DNA from: Phycisphaerales bacterium
Lineage (GTDB): Bacteria; Planctomycetota; Phycisphaerae; WQYP01
Length of the DNA stretch: 34,459 bases
Reading direction: 5' to 3'
NCBI GenBank assembly: GCA_009781185.1
Contig: WQYP01000030.1
Coordinates: 1-34,459 of the forward strand
Shown piece after piece: positions 22,832-31,900 of this stretch. Positions within the stretch are counted from its first letter, which is position 1, and the number at the start of each line of letters is the position of its first letter. The position numbers and the translations under genes are program-made. The notes below the pieces were generated by a model, which saw only the letters and a list, made by a program, of their open reading frames with translations, had not been told where the DNA came from and did not search any database.

Positions 22832-24244
22832 TTAATGGTTTTTGATGAAAGTGCGGATTTGGGCGGCTGTGAAATCGAGCATCTCGTGCGTCAGGCCGGG
22901 GAAAACGCCTATCCAGAATAACTGTCGCATCACGAGGTCCGTGTTCTTCAGGTCTCCGATCTGGCGGTGCGGAATGCCCAGGTAGGCAGGCTGCCTGAGA
23001 AGATTTCCGCCGAAGAGCAGGCGTGTGCCGATCTGGTATTTGTTGAGATGGCGGATGAGATTTTCACGGGTGAATGGCATTCCTTCGCGGATGCAGATGG
23101 GGAAGCCAAACCAGCTGGGGAGCGAGTTGGGCGTTGCTTGCGGGAGGATCAGAAATTCGCTGAGGTCGGAGAGCGATTGATGCAAGTAGTGGAAGTTGCT
23201 TTGCCGTTTTTCGATGAACGTCGGCAATTTGCGGAGCTGCGATACACCCACGGCGGCCTGCATGTCGGTTGCTTTCAGGTTGTAGCCGATGTGGGAATAA
23301 ATGTATTTGTGGTCATAATTGCAAGTATGAATCAGGGCCGCGACCGTCAGGGAGCGACCGTGCGGCAATGAAGGGGGGTGGGGATCGGTGCCTGTCGCTC
23401 CCTTACGGTCGCGGCCCTGATCGTCAAATGCGAGTTTCGAGTCGAAACGTTTGCCGCAGGTGTTGTCCTTGCCCGGTTCGCACCAGCAGTTTCGTCCCCA
23501 GTCGCGGAAGGATTCGACGAGTTTTTTGAGTTTCGGATCGCTGGTCATCACGGCGCCGCCTTCACCTGTGGTGATATGGTGGGCGGGATAGAAGCTGCAG
23601 GTAGCCAATTCGCCGAAGGTGCCGACGTTTTTGTTGGCGTAGGTGGAGCCCAGGGCGTCGCAGGCGTCTTCGATGAGCCAGAGATGGTGCTTTTTGCAGA
23701 ATGTGGTGACGGCATCAAGGTCGAAGGGATTGCCCAGCGTATGAGCGATCATGACGGCACGGGTCCTGGGCGAGAGTGCCGCTTCAAGCTGCGAGGCGTC
23801 GATGTTCCATGTGCCGGGCAGAATATCGACGAAGACCGGAACGAGGCGGTTGTGAAGGATGGGATTGACCGTGGTGGGGAAACTGGCGGCGATGGTGGTG
23901 ACTTCGTCGCCAGGCTTGAGCTGTCGATCCGCGAGAGTGGGCGACGTGAGGGCGGTGAGGGCCAGGAGGTTGGCGCTCGAGCCGGAGTTGACGAGGCTGG
24001 CGAAGCGGACGCCGACGAAGTGTGCGAGGTCTTTTTCGAATTGATCGGCGAAGCGGCCGGCGGTCAGCCAGAGGTCGAGACTGGCGTCGATGAGGTGTTG
24101 CAGGTCGGCGGCATCGAGGCAACGGCCTGCGACCGGAACGGGTGTGACGCCGGGTATGAAAGGTTTTGGAGTGAAAGCGGCGGCGTGGTAGTCGGCGGCC
24201 AGCCGCAGGATGGTGTCGCGGAGATGGTCAATGGATTCAGACAT
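22832..24244 (-). CDS. rfbH: CDP-6-deoxy-4-keto-glucose 3-dehydrase, [2Fe-2S] PMP enzyme
   Basis: RfbH/DdhC removes the 3-hydroxyl of CDP-4-keto-6-deoxyglucose with PMP and a [2Fe-2S] cluster. The ATG at 24244 overlaps the rfbG stop by eight bases; the product has 470 residues. The usual PLP lysine is replaced by H222 ([14 protein letters not shown]), the hallmark of this dehydrase. The cluster ligands C195, C253, C255 and C263 fit C-x57-C-x-C-x7-C exactly. Residues about 273-306, right after C263 and before [14 protein letters not shown], are an extra loop absent from the family. This loop is encoded by a full copy of palindromic element A, in frame and without stops. The rest is intact, so the enzyme is probably active. 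The reductase partner (DdhD/E3) is not in the window. Confidence 0.95.
   Translation of the reverse strand: MSESIDHLRDTILRLAADYHAAAFTPKPFIPGVTPVPVAGRCLDAADLQHLIDASLDLWLTAGRFADQFEKDLAHFVGVRFASLVNSGSSANLLALTALTSPTLADRQLKPGDEVTTIAASFPTTVNPILHNRLVPVFVDILPGTWNIDASQLEAALSPRTRAVMIAHTLGNPFDLDAVTTFCKKHHLWLIEDACDALGSTYANKNVGTFGELATCSFYPAHHITTGEGGAVMTSDPKLKKLVESFRDWGRNCWCEPGKDNTCGKRFDSKLAFDDQGRDRKGATGTDPHPPSLPHGRSLTVAALIHTCNYDHKYIYSHIGYNLKATDMQAAVGVSQLRKLPTFIEKRQSNFHYLHQSLSDLSEFLILPQATPNSLPSWFGFPICIREGMPFTRENLIRHLNKYQIGTRLLFGGNLLRQPAYLGIPHRQIGDLKNTDLVMRQLFWIGVFPGLTHEMLDFTAAQIRTFIKNH
23331..23421. repeat. Palindromic element A, full hairpin copy inside rfbH
   Basis: Arms 23331-23358 and 23394-23421 pair over 28 bases with one mismatch, around a 35-base loop. 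Compared with the intergenic copy at 3294 both arms changed together (CAGGGCC/GGCCCTG here, CAGAGCC/GGCTCTG there), so pairing is kept. The outer GTCAAATGCG also matches that copy on one side. rfbH reads through it as an extra segment that includes GRSLTVAAL. Confidence 0.95.
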
Positions 24245-25328
24245 GAAAATATTCCGCTTGACGCTGGTAGTCGGCAATTTGGGCGAGGCACAAGTCGCGG
24301 GTGTTGAAGTGGGGGGAGTGGCGGGCTTTGTACCAGCGGAGGGTTTCGGTGATGGCTTGATCGATGGTGTAACGTGGGTGCCAGTGGAGGAGAGTCGCGG
24401 CTTTGGTCATATCGAGTCGGAGAGTGGCGGCTTCCTTTTGATCGCAAACCACCGCATTACCAGGTGGTGCTCCGGGGCCAAATGAAGATGTTGTGTGCCA
24501 TTTGCCGTTGCCCCAGACGGCGATGATACGCTCAATTATTTCACGTACGCTGATATGGCTGGCTACGGTAGGACCGAAGTTGAAGGCGGTCGAAAAATTG
24601 TGATCGTTGGTCCACTGGTGAGCCGCGAGCAGAAGATAACCAGCGAGCGGTTCGAGTACGTGCTGCCACGGACGAATAGCGTTCGGGTTGCGAACGAGGA
24701 TGGATTCGCCTTTTTCGAGGGCGCGAATGCAATCGGGTACGATGCGATCTTCGGCCCAGTCGCCGCCGCCGATGACGTTGCCGGCACGGGCGGTGGCGAG
24801 AGAGACGTGGTTGAAAAAGGAGTTGCGATAGGCCGCGGTGACGAGTTCCGCGCAGGCTTTGCTGGAACTGTAAGGATCCAAGCCGCCGAGGGGATCGGTT
24901 TCGCGGCGAGGAGTTGTATCGGCGTTGTCGTAGCACTTGTCGGAAGTAATGACCTGCACAACGCGGACGGTCTCGAGTTGGCGAACCGCGTCGAGGAGGT
25001 TCACCACGCCAAGCACGTTGGTTTCGAAGGTCTGGCGAGGTTCACGATAAGAGCGGCGGACAAGCGATTGCGCGGCCAAGTGGAAAATGATCTCAGGCTT
25101 GGCGGTTTGCAGAGCACAGCGAAGAGCGGCAGCGTCACGAACATCGGCAATCGTGTGCGAAGCGAGTGTCTCCGCGACGCAAGCTTCTTCGAAGAGGTTG
25201 GGAGATTCGGGCGCCAGTGAATAGCCGTGGATTTTCGCTCCCAGCGTGTGCAGCCACAGGGCGAGCCACGAGCCTTTGAAACCGGTGTGTCCGGTGAGAA
25301 AGACGCTGCGTTCGCGGAAGATGTTCAT
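24237..25328 (-). CDS. rfbG: CDP-glucose 4,6-dehydratase
   Basis: RfbG converts CDP-glucose to CDP-4-keto-6-deoxyglucose with bound NAD. The ATG at 25328 ([20 protein letters not shown]) is the family start; the upstream open frame is repeat and rfbF sequence. The product has 363 residues. The nucleotide loop TGHTGFKG is at 12-19, [10 protein letters not shown] at about 127-135 holds the Ser/Thr and acidic residues, and the catalytic pair is Y153/K157 ([11 protein letters not shown]). [20 protein letters not shown] is characteristic. There is no good ribosome site; the leader is a TTTTAAC array. It lies 28 bp after rfbF and overlaps rfbH. Confidence 0.96.
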   Translation of the reverse strand: MNIFRERSVFLTGHTGFKGSWLALWLHTLGAKIHGYSLAPESPNLFEEACVAETLASHTIADVRDAAALRCALQTAKPEIIFHLAAQSLVRRSYREPRQTFETNVLGVVNLLDAVRQLETVRVVQVITSDKCYDNADTTPRRETDPLGGLDPYSSSKACAELVTAAYRNSFFNHVSLATARAGNVIGGGDWAEDRIVPDCIRALEKGESILVRNPNAIRPWQHVLEPLAGYLLLAAHQWTNDHNFSTAFNFGPTVASHISVREIIERIIAVWGNGKWHTTSSFGPGAPPGNAVVCDQKEAATLRLDMTKAATLLHWHPRYTIDQAITETLRWYKARHSPHFNTRDLCLAQIADYQRQAEYFHV

Positions 25329-25338
25329 GGTTACGGTA

Positions 25339-25372
25339 CTTTTAACTTTTAACTTTTTAACTTTTAACTTTC
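25339..25372. repeat. TTTTAAC short tandem repeat between rfbF and rfbG
   Basis: ACTTTTAACTTTTAACTTTT and TAACTTTTAACTTT overlap as a run of 7-8 bp units. On the coding strand it supplies the last codons of rfbF (KVKS and TAA stop) and most of the rfbF-rfbG spacer. Unlike the array at 7478 it has no inverted partner. Confidence 0.85.
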
Positions 25373-26127
25373 CACGGTGCCTTGCCGCTCTGCCAGAGAT
25401 TTTCGAGAAGCTGCTTGTCGCGGAGCGTGTCCATGGGTTGCCAGAATCCTTCGTGTTTATAGGCTGCGAGCTGGCCTTCGGCCGCGAGTTGTTCGAGTGG
25501 GGCATGCTCGAAAATGGTTGCATCGTCATCAATATAATTGAGGACCTGAGGCTCCAGGACCATGTACCCGCCATTGATCCAGCCTTCGCCGACCTGGGGT
25601 TTCTCGGAGAAGCAAGTGACACGATCGCCGTCGAAGGTCAGCGAGCCGAATCTCGCTGGCGGTCGGACGGCAGTCATGGTGGCCAGGCGGCCGTGCGTGC
25701 GATGAAACTTTAACAGTGCTGCGATGTCCACATTCCCGACGCCGTCGCCGTAGGTCATCATGAACGTTTCCTTCTGAATCCATGGTGAGCAGCGTTTGAT
25801 GCGACCTCCGGTTTGCGTTGTCAGGCCCGTATCGACCAGGTTCAGCCGCCAGTCGGGAATTTTGCTGTTGGTCAGGAGGCTCTTGCCCGTGGCGAGGTCG
25901 AAGTAGACGTCGCTGTTGCGGAAGCGGAAGTTACAGAAATATTCTTTGATGAATTCGCCTTTGTAGCCGCAGGCGATGATGAAGTCTTTGTGTCCGTGGT
26001 CGGCGTAGAGGCTCAGGATGTGCTGGAGGATGGGTATGCCGCCGATTTCGACCATCGGCTTTGGCCGCACAATGGTCTCCTCCGCGAGTCGAGAGCCCGC
26101 TCCGCCTGCCAGAATAATCGTTTTCAC
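25357..26127 (-). CDS. rfbF: Glucose-1-phosphate cytidylyltransferase
   Basis: RfbF makes CDP-glucose from CTP and glucose-1-phosphate, the first step of the 3,6-dideoxyhexose branch. The product has 256 residues, the usual length. The nucleotide-binding start is MKTIILAGGAGSRLAEETIV with RPKPMVEIGG next. TYGDGVGNVDI carries the metal-binding aspartate, and GWINGGYMVLEP and EGFWQPMDTLRDK are family landmarks. The final residues KVKS are encoded by the TTTTAAC array. It opens the cassette rfbF-rfbG-rfbH-epimerase-reductase, which is transcribed leftwards. A 107-bp gap separates it from the CWC protein gene. Confidence 0.96.
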   Translation of the reverse strand: MKTIILAGGAGSRLAEETIVRPKPMVEIGGIPILQHILSLYADHGHKDFIIACGYKGEFIKEYFCNFRFRNSDVYFDLATGKSLLTNSKIPDWRLNLVDTGLTTQTGGRIKRCSPWIQKETFMMTYGDGVGNVDIAALLKFHRTHGRLATMTAVRPPARFGSLTFDGDRVTCFSEKPQVGEGWINGGYMVLEPQVLNYIDDDATIFEHAPLEQLAAEGQLAAYKHEGFWQPMDTLRDKQLLENLWQSGKAPWKVKS

Positions 26128-26234
26128 GTTCGTACCATGCTGTTCGAATGCCGGTTCGTGGAATCGCCAATGATTTTACAGACTCGCACCGGCCATTGCG
26201 ACTAGAGCAGGGATCAGGGCTGGGCAGATGCAAT

Positions 26235-26465
26235 TTATGGTGAGGTTTCGGCGAGGCCGGCTCGTGCATGGCGGTAGCGTTCGACCATTTCGATGAGACA
26301 GTTCTTGCAGAGACAGTCGGTGTAGTCTTGTTGGAGTGCTGCCAGGACGGCGACGGGAACCCAGAGATGCGTACACCAGCATCCGCGGCCGCTGGCTTGG
26401 CAGCCGAACATCTGGTGGCAACGGGGACATTGCTTCAGTCGCGCGAGTCCTTGCGCCTCTTGCAT
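26235..26465 (-). CDS. Cysteine-rich CWC-family small protein
   Basis: The ATG at 26465 gives 76 residues and leaves an 11-bp gap after the prepilin-like gene; a longer start at 26504 would overlap it. The core CPRCHQMFGCQASGRGCWCT followed by DYTDCLCKNCLIEM has seven or eight cysteines in the order CxxC, C, CWC, CxC, C typical of the Cys-rich CWC family. A metal-binding role is likely but the function is unknown. The tail is basic. Nothing links it to the sugar genes except position. Confidence 0.8.
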   Translation of the reverse strand: MQEAQGLARLKQCPRCHQMFGCQASGRGCWCTHLWVPVAVLAALQQDYTDCLCKNCLIEMVERYRHARAGLAETSP

Positions 26466-26476
26466 GGGTGGGCCTT

Positions 26477-27250
26477 TCAGGGAAGGGTGTCGCCGTAGAT
26501 CCATTGCCAGCCGCGAAGGTCGTTGAGGTTTCCGGTGGGCATTCCGGCGACGGATTTCCAGACAGGGGGGGGAACGTAAGGGTTCGCGTCCACGTGGCCG
26601 TCGATGAAGACGAGTTGTGCACTGAGCTGATGTCGGAAGTGGGCGTAGCCTGAGGGGCCGGAGGTTGTGTGCTGAATGTAGGCGGCTTCGTTGAAGGTGG
26701 TGCTGAAGTCGAAATGGACGCCGTCGGCGAAAACGAATACTTCTGTGGCACGATCAATGTACGAATTGCGATGTTTTGTTGTGTCTGTGGTGGGCGCTGG
26801 TGGAGGCGAGCCGAGGATGAGGTTGTAGCCATAACTGGCGGCGTGCTGGTTGAACTTTCGAAAATAAAGGGCGTCGCTGTAGGGAAAATCGGGACACTGA
26901 ATCAGATTGGCGAGGTTGGCGGTGTACGGAGCCAGTGGGGAGAGGGATTTGTCGAGTGGGCGGTTGGTGGTGGCGGTGGCGGCCGGGCCGTTGAGCTCGA
27001 AGCCGAACCACCAGAGTCGTCCTGGTTGAGGCGAGGCCTGGTCGATGTAGTACTGCCAGAAATAGCCGCTGTTAGAGTCGAGGTAGAGATTGGTAGCGAG
27101 TCCGAGCTGATGGAGGTTGCTGGAGCAGACCGCTCGCCGCGCCGCTGCCTTGGCCTTGGCCAGGTTCGGTAGCAGAATGGCCACGAGAACGCCGATGATG
27201 GCGACCACCACCAGCAGTTCAATGAGCGTAAAAGCGCGGCGAGCGGACAT
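26477..27250 (-). CDS. Prepilin-like protein with N-terminal methylation signal (planctomycete type)
   Basis: The product has 257 residues. [20 protein letters not shown] is a type IV prepilin signal; the residue before F is Ala rather than the usual Gly, which is common in this phylum. The helix continues to [20 protein letters not shown] and LHQLG. The large C-terminal region ends with [17 protein letters not shown], the H-x9-DG motif of these pseudopilin-like proteins. They are exported and assembled or anchored by a type II-like system; their role is not known. A run of eight G/C (26565-26572) lies near the end in VPPPVWK. A CCGGCTCTGCCGG palindrome lies upstream. Confidence 0.92.
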   Translation of the reverse strand: MSARRAFTLIELLVVVAIIGVLVAILLPNLAKAKAAARRAVCSSNLHQLGLATNLYLDSNSGYFWQYYIDQASPQPGRLWWFGFELNGPAATATTNRPLDKSLSPLAPYTANLANLIQCPDFPYSDALYFRKFNQHAASYGYNLILGSPPPAPTTDTTKHRNSYIDRATEVFVFADGVHFDFSTTFNEAAYIQHTTSGPSGYAHFRHQLSAQLVFIDGHVDANPYVPPPVWKSVAGMPTGNLNDLRGWQWIYGDTLP

Positions 27251-27266
27251 GGTATCCTTTCGTTAG

Positions 27267-27285
27267 CCCCCGGCTCTGCCGGGGG
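27267..27285. repeat. CCGGCTCTGCCGG palindrome between the PEP-CTERM and prepilin-like genes
   Basis: CCCCCGGCTCTGCCGGGGG fills the 42-bp gap between the two minus-strand genes. The same core occurs at 13306-13324 inside the hairpin array. It is probably a dispersed repeat that may also slow transcription. Confidence 0.8.
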
Positions 27286-27292
27286 TTGACGG

Positions 27293-28153
27293 TTAACGGC
27301 GGCGACGCGTCGCCATCAACAAAGCGCCGGCAGCCAGAAGCCCAAGGCTCGCAGGCTCGGGAACGCTGGTGACGCTGAAGGATTTGAAGACGATATCGCC
27401 AGATGTGGGATCATCGCCCCATCCCTCGATGCCGGGGTCGTTCCAGAGGGTGATGGCAAAGCTATCGACGCTGAAAACATCGCCGGTGAGGTCGGCGACA
27501 ATGGTGGTACCAGAACCCCAGTCGAGGGTGGCGAGCATGGTGTCGGCGTCGTAGGTGAGGGTGACGGTGATGAACGTATCGAAGGGGAGGGATGTGTTTG
27601 CATAGTTTGTAACTGTATTCCCGAAGCTTTTATTAAAGCCCAAGCCTGTGTCAGTTTGGATGGTGGTGAGATTGATCGAGTTTCCGTCCCAGGTGTTGTC
27701 CTGGGTGGGGAAGTAATCGAAGGTCATGATGTCGTAGGCAGTGCCCGGGATTTCGTTGAAGTCCTGGTCGTAGGAGGAAGCTCGCTGGTCGCCGGTGGTG
27801 ACGGAGTTGACGAGTCCGAAGGAGGGGACTTGGCCGCCGAAGCTGGACGGGATCACGAAATTGTTGGCGGAAATCTCGAAGGTGGCGGTGAGTTGGAAGC
27901 TGGTGTTCTGGGTGTAAGTCTGGCCGAGGGGGAAGAGGAGCTTGATGGTGGGGGCCGCGGTATCGTAGTGGGCGGTGAGGGTTTGGTCGTCGACGTTGTA
28001 GGTGAAGCGATTGCCGACGTTGGCGGCATCGGGACCTTGGATGATGTTCGAAGAATCCGTGAGCGGATTGCTCGAAAAATCATTGGAGATGGCAAATGCT
28101 CCCTGGACCGCAAGCCCGAGGACTGCCGCAACAATACCAACTGAAATACGCAT
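27293..28153 (-). CDS. PEP-CTERM surface protein with beta-sandwich body, under a cobalamin riboswitch
   Basis: The ATG at 28153 is preceded by AAGGAGATTCCCC and begins a signal peptide that ends GLAVQGAFA; the longer frame upstream runs through the riboswitch. The product has 286 residues. The body is rich in beta-strands and Asn/Thr (FSSNPLTDSSN, FQLTATFEIS, FITVTLTYDADTMLATLDWG) and resembles a concanavalin/LamG-type sandwich. The C-terminus VPEPASLGLLAAGALLMATR plus RRR is a PEP-CTERM sorting signal, so it should be processed by an exosortase and displayed or released. A B12 aptamer and terminator lie in its leader, so it is expected to be made when cobalamin is scarce. Binding of a corrinoid is a guess. 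Confidence 0.9.
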   Translation of the reverse strand: MRISVGIVAAVLGLAVQGAFAISNDFSSNPLTDSSNIIQGPDAANVGNRFTYNVDDQTLTAHYDTAAPTIKLLFPLGQTYTQNTSFQLTATFEISANNFVIPSSFGGQVPSFGLVNSVTTGDQRASSYDQDFNEIPGTAYDIMTFDYFPTQDNTWDGNSINLTTIQTDTGLGFNKSFGNTVTNYANTSLPFDTFITVTLTYDADTMLATLDWGSGTTIVADLTGDVFSVDSFAITLWNDPGIEGWGDDPTSGDIVFKSFSVTSVPEPASLGLLAAGALLMATRRRR

Positions 28154-28293
28154 GGGGAATCTCCTTGTGCCCATCGCGAGGCACAAATGGTGGTGGGTCG
28201 CTGACAAGGAGATCGCAAAACGGCTGCTTCCCTGGGGAAAGCAACAACCGTGAGAGGCGACGTGCCCCTGGAACCCGGCGGCAAATTCGTTTG

Positions 28294-28344
28294 ATAAAAA
28301 ACGAAACCGGCCCGTGTCCCATCTCGCGAGGACAGACAACCGGC
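28294..28344 (-). terminator. Intrinsic terminator of the cobalamin riboswitch
   Basis: On the minus strand CCGG and TGTCC pair with GGGACA and CCGG around loop TCGCGAGAT, followed by TTTCGTTTTTTATC. It lies directly after the aptamer and about 140 bp before the ATG. This placing implies transcription termination as the output. Confidence 0.75.
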
Positions 28345-28586
28345 AACAGGCAGGTCTTCTGGCTTGAGGCACGTCAGAGCGACGGTCTTCCCGAAATGAA
28401 ACTGATCTGCCCAGGGACGGCAGAGTCGCTTCACGATTTCCTGTTATTGGGTGGGGCAGGAAATGCGTGAAGAACAATCTCACTTCAGTGACCGAACGCC
28501 AATTCGCCTCTTACAGCGGCGCGTCCGCGGCGGATTCTCACCGCCTTCCCTTTTCATCCGACGGTTGACCCGTCGAACACCTGTCA
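28344..28586 (-). ncRNA. Cobalamin (B12) riboswitch aptamer
   Basis: Read on the minus strand, the conserved core is present: GGGAAGGCGGTGAGAATCCG, then CCGCGG, GCCGCTGTAAG, and the 3' box AGCCAGAAGACCTGCC (28349-28364). Distal ends ACAGG and CCTGT can form P1. About 240 bases is a normal size. The next gene downstream is the PEP-CTERM protein at 27293-28153, and a terminator stem lies between. No cobalamin synthesis or uptake gene is adjacent. Confidence 0.93.
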
Positions 28587-28744
28587 CGTGACGAAAAGAA
28601 TAGCACGAAATTCACGGAATGCAAGTGGGAAAGTAGGAATCGGCCAGGGCGGGTGTGGCTATTTTTTGTAGCAAATGGTCATATGCAAGGCGAGGTTCGC
28701 GACGCCGCAAGCGTTTTCGGTGCCATTTTGCGAGATCAACGCAA

Positions 28745-28768
28745 AGCCCCGCATTGCCATGCGGGGCT
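28745..28768. repeat. REP-like palindrome B, copy 4
   Basis: AGCCCCGCATTG and mirror half CCATGCGGGGCT form a perfect 24-bp palindrome in the gap upstream of the riboswitch. It is the cleanest copy of the family. Confidence 0.9.
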
Positions 28769-28891
28769 CCACTTGATGTCTATGCCACAAAAGATGGCCA
28801 CATCCGCCAAGGCAATTGTATATGAGACTTTCGAAAAACCACGACGACACGCTGGCACAATGTGGGAAACAGCCAGAAAATGAAGGCTGAT

Positions 28892-28907
28892 CCCGGCTAA
28901 AGCCGGG
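28892..28907. repeat. CCCGGCTAAAGCCGGG palindrome after the 1522-residue gene
   Basis: A 16-bp palindrome lies 27 bp past the stop at 28935. A degenerate inverted relative, ATAGCTCCGGCTTTAGACGG, is at 13076-13095. There is no T-run behind it on the minus strand, so terminator function is doubtful. Confidence 0.6.
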
Positions 28908-28934
28908 GCTATGTGGCCCGATACGATTGCCCTG

Positions 28935-31900
28935 TTATTTGGTCGACGGTGTGGCGGGCGGAGTTGATGGCGGGACGGGACGGATACAATGTTGGGCGAT
29001 TAGCGTTATGAATTGTTGCACGGCGGCGCGGGTGCCGGCGTCGTCGGAGCCGCCGACGATGATCGCGTCGCGGGATTGTGAGCGTACGTCGTAGGTGGCG
29101 AAGTTGACGGAATCGACGGAGCCGATCACGCCGCGGCCGGGGCCAGGGTACTGCGAGGTGATCTTTTCGGACACTTTGTCATAAACAAATGCGTTGGGTT
29201 GTACCCAGAGCTTCTGCAAAGCGTTCGATTCGATCGAGCCGACGGCGATGATGTTGTTGTCGCTGTCGACGACGTCGTTGACGAAGCTGTCGACGAGATA
29301 CCACTTCGATTTGTCTTCCCGCGGCTGCATGTTCGTTTCGTTCGGATTGATGCGGACATCGTGCGTGAGCGTGTGGCGTTTGACCTGGTCGGCGGGGATG
29401 ACGGTTGCGGTGATGCCGAGTTTTGCGAAGGTGGCCTGGATGTCGGTGGCGCCGGATTTGTCGGCGGGGGCGGTGCCGTAGACGATGGTCAGAGGCCGCT
29501 GGGCGAAGGCCTTGAGCCACGGCTTCCAGATGGAAACCCAGACCTTGTCGTCGGCTCGGCGGATCAGGAACACCTGCGATTGTCCGGCGGCGACGTTGCA
29601 AGGAATGCCTTGTTTGGCGATCTGGTCGGCGGAAAGTTGGAGATCGATTTTGGTTTCACGGGCGGCGGCGTTGGGCTTGAGCGTCGGGCCGCCGTCGGGC
29701 CTGGCGATCAGGTCCGGACGTTCGCCGGTGACGTCGGAGATGGCGTAATTGCCAGGCGGAAGCGTGTTGAGTTTGAGCGAAAGTTTCCGTGGATTTTCTG
29801 AATTGTTGCAGACCGTGACCAGCGTGTGGCCGTCGCCGGTGAGAGTCCCGGCGTAGAAATCCCACGCGTCGTCAACGCCGTCCAGCGTGATGCGGCCATC
29901 GATTTTCCACGTGGTCAGAATTTTCCGGAAGAAGATCGAGAGCGGATGGACCATGCTGTCGGGGCTGCCCTTGGGCGGGAAATTGACCACGGCAACGTTA
30001 CGCTTAGCGTTGATCAATCCGAGAACGACGTCTTTGTTTGCCTGACCAAGATGGCCTTTCAAGAAAACCTGCGACCCCTCTCGCGGCACGTAATAGTGGT
30101 TGATGGTGTACGTTCCCAACGGCGTACCGTCGGATATCGATGGATCAATGTCATTTTTGACCCAGGAGACGTTCGTTTCATAATACGGCATGTGCCATTG
30201 GTTGCTGGCTTCGAGCGTGTATCCGCCGAGGTCGGCGAATTCTTCCAGCGGATAGATTTTGCCGTCGTCCTTGTAGTAGCGACGGGGGTGATCGTCGTCC
30301 GCGAAGCCGCCGGCGTTCATGAGGATGAGCTTGCCGCCGTTATTGACGAACTGGCGGATACGCTGTGCGTCGGCCTTGGTGATGGCCTGGGTCGTGTCGC
30401 CGATGATGATCAACTGGTATTTCGACAGGTCCTGGGTGGCGGGCATTTCTATGAAGTCCGCGGCGAGATTGCTCGCCCTCAAAATGCGAAGGCCGACCTC
30501 TTCATAGTCCGCGTAGGGTTTGTCAAAAAAGCCCAGGAAGAAACTCTCCTCGGTCATGGGGATGAGCACTTTGGGCTCCAGCGGCGCGGCGGGCAGCCAG
30601 AGTTCGCTGAGACGGTAAAGCATCTGGTTCGCCCGCTGTGCGTAGAGCGCGGCTCGCTCCATTTTCACCGGCGGCCCTTCGAATGCCGCGGGATCAAAGA
30701 ACGCCAACTGCCCGGTCCAGTGGCGAACGCCGTATTCCGGAGCGAGTTTGGCGATCATGGTCGTGCGGTGGAAAGCATGCTGCTGGCCGTCGCTGTACCA
30801 TTCGTTCCAGAATCCCTTAGCCCCTTTGAAGGCGGAGGAAATCAGACGATTGTACATATCGAGTTCCGCTTTCCCGAGGAACTGCTTCGGTCCGGGTTTG
30901 TGGTCGAACTGTTTGCGTCCGTCGACGTAGGAGAACTCGCATTCGAGGTGGTAGCCGCAGGTGAGGGCGGTTTTGCCGAAGTAGCGTGCGACGCTTGCGG
31001 CGGCTTCGGGGGAGTACCAGCCGAAGCCGTCCATGAATTCAGCGGGGTACCACGACTGCGTGCCGAAGTCGCCCTTGGCGCCCCAGGTGAAATGGTCGGG
31101 TTCCTTGGCTCGTACCAGGTCGCAGGCGCTTTTGATCATTTCCCGCTGCGCCCAGCCGCGGAATTTACGGAAGTTCACATACTCCGGCGTGTACTCCCAG
31201 AATTCCCGCTTGCCCTGCGTCGGCTGAACGATGTCGTCCCAGTCCTTAAAGTCCGTTCCCCAATTTTTGTTGAGCGCCTCGATCGTTTTGTACTTGTTCT
31301 GCAGCCAGCCCCAGTATTGCAGCAACGATTGATCGTCGTATCCCGAATCTTCCGGATGCCAGAGTTCTTCGTAGATGAAGTGCCCCCCGATGCCCGGGTG
31401 CATGCTGAGCTGGTTCGACATCATCGTGAAGGCTTCTTTTTGGATTTCCTTGCCCAGGGCGGAATTGAGCGGCGGTTGAATGTTCCAGCGGTTCCGTCGG
31501 CCGCGGGAATCGACGGTCGGATTGCCTTCGCCCATCACCGATTGCGGGACGAACGAGAGGATTTCGTTATGCGCGATACCGGTGAGGTAGCCCCAGGCAT
31601 AGCCGCAGTTCAGGCGATCGACGAGTCCCCACGGATAATCATCGGAATAGGAAAGTTTTTCCCAGTCGGGTTTGAAGAACTGTTTGGACTGACTCATGCC
31701 GCTGGAGGCGTGGAGGAAATTTGTCAGGCAGTAGTAGCCGAAATGTTCGGTCGTGCCGGGGATGTAGTTGTTGAGGAGTTTGAGGAAGTAGAGCGGTTTG
31801 CCGTTGAGGGTGAGGAAGCCGGTCTGTCCCGGATCGGCGGGCTTGCCTTGCGCAGCGGGCACGGGCAGGCGACCTTCGCTGTGCGTGACCGCCGGGTCGC

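Larger units (their letters stand above)
28587..28934. other. 348-bp gene-free gap with two dispersed palindromes
   Basis: The gap lies between the 1522-residue protein gene and the riboswitch. It holds palindrome B at 28745-28768 and CCCGGCTAAAGCCGGG at 28892-28907. The second is related to the degenerate site at 13076-13098. The promoter of the riboswitch transcript should lie in about 28590-28700, but no clear hexamers were picked. The open frames here are made of repeats. Confidence 0.6.

Noticed and set aside
23378..24307. Plus-strand open frame of 309 residues over rfbH
   Set aside because: RfbH on the minus strand has the complete catalytic and cluster motifs. This is its shadow.
28653..28883. 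Plus-strand open frame of 76 residues
   Set aside because: It is built over palindrome B and has no recognisable domain.
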